This document shows positions 4,487 to 5,740 of a DNA stretch of 5,740 bases, piece by piece; within the stretch, counting starts at the first letter, position 1, and the number at the start of each line of letters is the position of its first letter. The notes under the pieces are model-generated. The model ran no database searches. It was not told the DNA's origin and saw nothing but the letters and a program-made list of their open reading frames with translations. Where the stretch lies: the NCBI GenBank assembly GCA_934446285.1, contig CAKSEI010000105.1:1-5740 (forward strand). The letters are read 5' to 3'. Source of the DNA: an uncultured Eubacteriales bacterium (GTDB taxonomy: Bacteria > Bacillota > Clostridia > Oscillospirales > CAG-272). Both the position numbers and the translations under genes were made by a program.

Positions 4487-5395
4487 ATGATCGATATTCC
4501 CAGAATTCGCGCGTTTCTGGTGGCGGCGGAATGTCTGAATTTCACAGAGGCCGCCCGGCGGCTCTACATCACCCAGCCGGCGCTGAGCAAGCAGGTCGCC
4601 CTCATTGAGGCGGATCTGGGCTTCAAGCTCTTCACCCGGACGAACCGGAACGTGGCGCTGACGCCGGAGGGACTGTACCTCTACGACCGGATGCGGCGGG
4701 CAGTGGATGAGATCGATTCCTCTGTCCTTCTGGCGCGGACGGCGGGCCGGGGCGAGGAGGGGACGCTGCGGGTGGCCTGCTTCGAGGCCCTCAGCGCGGA
4801 CGACGTTGTGGCCGGGCTGATGCTCCGGTTCCGGGAGTTGTGTCCCCGGGCGGATCTTCAGATGGAATTCTGCTCCTTTCAGGAAATGCGCGAGCGGCTC
4901 AACTCCGGCCGGGCGGACGTGATCATCACCAAGGAATTCGACATCAGCGGCATTCTGCAGGAGACCCACGTGCCCCTGTTCCAGAGCGAGCCGGTGGTGG
5001 CGGTGGGGGAGCGGCACCCGCTGGCCGGGCGGGAGAGCCTGTCCATCGCGGAGCTGAGCGACTGCTCCTTTATCACCATTTCCCCGGCGGAGTCGCTGGG
5101 GGCGTACAACCGGCTTTACAGCTGCTGCCACGTGGCCAGCTTCCCGCCCAACATCACCCGGTATGCGGACCGGTATAACGAGCTGTTTTTCTATCTGCGG
5201 CTGGAGCCCTGCGTGGCCATCGTGGACCGCTGCGACGTGTCGGCGGCGGGGGGCGGCGTGAAGGCCATCCCGCTGGAGGGATTCTCGCCGCTGGCCACGG
5301 TGGCGGCATGGCGGCGGGACCGGGACAACCCCTGCATGGCGTATTTCCGCCGGGCGCTGGAGGATGCCTGTCAGGAAAACACGGCTGAAAACTGA
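4487..5395 (+). CDS. LysR family transcriptional regulator
   Basis: This 302-residue protein has the standard LysR-type layout and length. The N-terminal winged helix-turn-helix covers about residues 2-60, with the family pattern NFTEAARRLYITQPALSKQVALIEADLG given here in pieces: NFTEAARRL (18-26), TQPALSKQV (29-37), IEADLGFKLF (40-49) and the wing LTPEG (58-62). A linker helix follows, then a periplasmic-binding-protein-like effector domain from about residue 89 (GTLRVAC) to about 290. It is expected to act as a tetramer that binds a small ligand and activates, or represses, the divergent promoter. It is transcribed away from the transporter/sulfatase operon across a shared control region with a matching LysR box, the usual arrangement for regulator and target, so control of that operon is a strong inference. 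The ligand is unknown; the sulfated substrate or its desulfated product is plausible. The gene is monocistronic, ending at its own terminator. Confidence 0.94.
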   Translation: MIDIPRIRAFLVAAECLNFTEAARRLYITQPALSKQVALIEADLGFKLFTRTNRNVALTPEGLYLYDRMRRAVDEIDSSVLLARTAGRGEEGTLRVACFEALSADDVVAGLMLRFRELCPRADLQMEFCSFQEMRERLNSGRADVIITKEFDISGILQETHVPLFQSEPVVAVGERHPLAGRESLSIAELSDCSFITISPAESLGAYNRLYSCCHVASFPPNITRYADRYNELFFYLRLEPCVAIVDRCDVSAAGGGVKAIPLEGFSPLATVAAWRRDRDNPCMAYFRRALEDACQENTAEN

Positions 5396-5406
5396 ATCAA
5401 TATGCC

Positions 5407-5446
5407 AAAGGCCCGCGCCGGAAAACGGCGCGGGCCTTTCTTTTTG
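5407..5446 (+). terminator. Strong intrinsic terminator of the LysR-type regulator gene
   Basis: AAAGGCCCGCGCCG (5407-5420) pairs perfectly over 14 bp with CGGCGCGGGCCTTT (5426-5439) around a GAAAA loop, followed by CTTTTTG. It begins 11 nt after the stop codon and insulates the sporulation gene downstream. On the - strand only a short U-run follows, so it is mainly a + terminator. Confidence 0.93.
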
Positions 5447-5460
5447 TCTCCTTGCCCTCT

Positions 5461-5490
5461 GTCACACCCGACCGCCGGGGGAATACACTG
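5461..5490 (+). promoter_or_regulatory. Possible mother-cell (sigma-K or sigma-E type) promoter of dpaA
   Basis: GTCACA (5461-5466) and AATACACTG (5482-5490) are 15 bp apart. The first resembles the AC-centred -35 of sigma-K promoters. The second matches the sigma-K -10 pattern CATAnnnTA at four positions, and the sigma-E -10 CATACA-T except for the first base. No good sigma-A hexamer pair is visible in 5447-5530. Known biology supports it: B. subtilis spoVF is transcribed by sigma-K in the mother cell. Short degenerate motifs make this tentative. Confidence 0.4.
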
Positions 5491-5544
5491 GTGTGAGGAC
5501 GGTGATCCTGCGGCGCGGCGCGCCGGAATATGGGAGGTCATGGG

Positions 5545-5740
5545 ATGGTGCATGGAAAAAACATCTGGGTCGTGGGCGGTGACCGGCGGCAGGCGGCGCT
5601 GACCGGGCTGCTGCGGGACGACGGGAACACGGTACATACCTTCGCACTGGAGCGGGCGGAGGGGATGGACTGCCAGCGGGATACGGAGGGGATCGGGCTT
5701 GCGGACTGCGTGATCCTGCCCCTGCCCGCCGCCGGGGCGG
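5545..5740 (+). CDS. dpaA: Dipicolinate synthase subunit A, N-terminal part (runs off the right edge)
   Basis: Only the first 65 codons are present. The translation opens with KNIWVVGGDRRQ, matching the IAVIGGDARQ start of B. subtilis SpoVFA (DpaA), and DCVILPLPAAG at about residues 54-64 matches its IILPVSATT segment. DpaA and DpaB together make dipicolinic acid from dihydroxy-tetrahydrodipicolinate in the mother cell; the product accumulates with calcium in the spore core and gives heat resistance. The GGD motif belongs to an N-terminal Rossmann-like domain. The ATG at 5545 is chosen because GGGAGGT lies 6 nt upstream; an in-frame ATG at 5530 would put that motif inside the gene. The preceding terminator shows it is transcribed on its own or as the first gene of a unit, probably with dpaB to the right, which is not seen. 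The gene is cut by the window edge, not broken. Confidence 0.87.
   Translation, partial: MVHGKNIWVVGGDRRQAALTGLLRDDGNTVHTFALERAEGMDCQRDTEGIGLADCVILPLPAAGA

Noticed and set aside
4403..5131. Open - frame (242 codons) opposite the LysR-type regulator
   Set aside because: It is Pro/Arg/Leu-rich without recognisable features and would run across the regulator's own promoter; the + frame is an unmistakable LysR protein.
1..5740. CRISPR arrays, tRNA genes, insertion sequences or attachment sites
   Set aside because: No regularly spaced repeats, tRNA-like cloverleaf, transposase motifs or flanking duplications were seen anywhere in the window.

Overview
The window looks like chromosomal DNA from a high-GC, anaerobic, spore-forming member of the Clostridia, probably an Oscillospiraceae-type gut bacterium such as a Flavonifractor or Oscillibacter relative. 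The basis is GC-rich genes with AGGAGG-type ribosome binding sites, U-tailed hairpin terminators, GC-poor intergenic promoters, and the start of a dipicolinate synthase gene, which only endospore formers carry. The genus is an inference.

Layout. Positions 1-254 are GC-rich, hairpin-prone DNA with no convincing gene. A NagD-type HAD phosphatase runs on + (255-1064). It meets a sulfatase/transporter operon on - at a shared bidirectional terminator (1121-1162). The operon is transcribed leftwards: an SLC13/DASS-type membrane transporter (4227-2779), a 29-nt gap, then a formylglycine-dependent sulfatase (2749-1241). A 259-bp control region (4228-4486) separates it from a divergent LysR-type regulator on + (4487-5395), which ends at a strong terminator (5407-5446). 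The dipicolinate synthase subunit A gene, dpaA/spoVFA, starts at 5545 behind a possible mother-cell sigma-factor promoter and runs off the right edge.

How the parts may work together. The central unit reads as a compact substrate-induced catabolic module. The regulator would sense a small sulfated compound, the transporter would import it, and a sulfatase without a signal peptide would remove sulfate inside the cell. The control region supports this. An ATTC-N7-GAAT LysR box is centred at about -65 from the predicted operon start. An imperfect palindrome sits at about -32, over the -35 element. A 24-bp inverted repeat covers the -10 box and the predicted start, and a perfect 12-bp palindrome lies in the leader. 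The substrate cannot be read from the sequence. The transporter lacks both canonical SNT motifs of the DASS family, so its cargo and ion coupling may be unusual. The phosphatase and dpaA look like unrelated housekeeping and sporulation neighbours.
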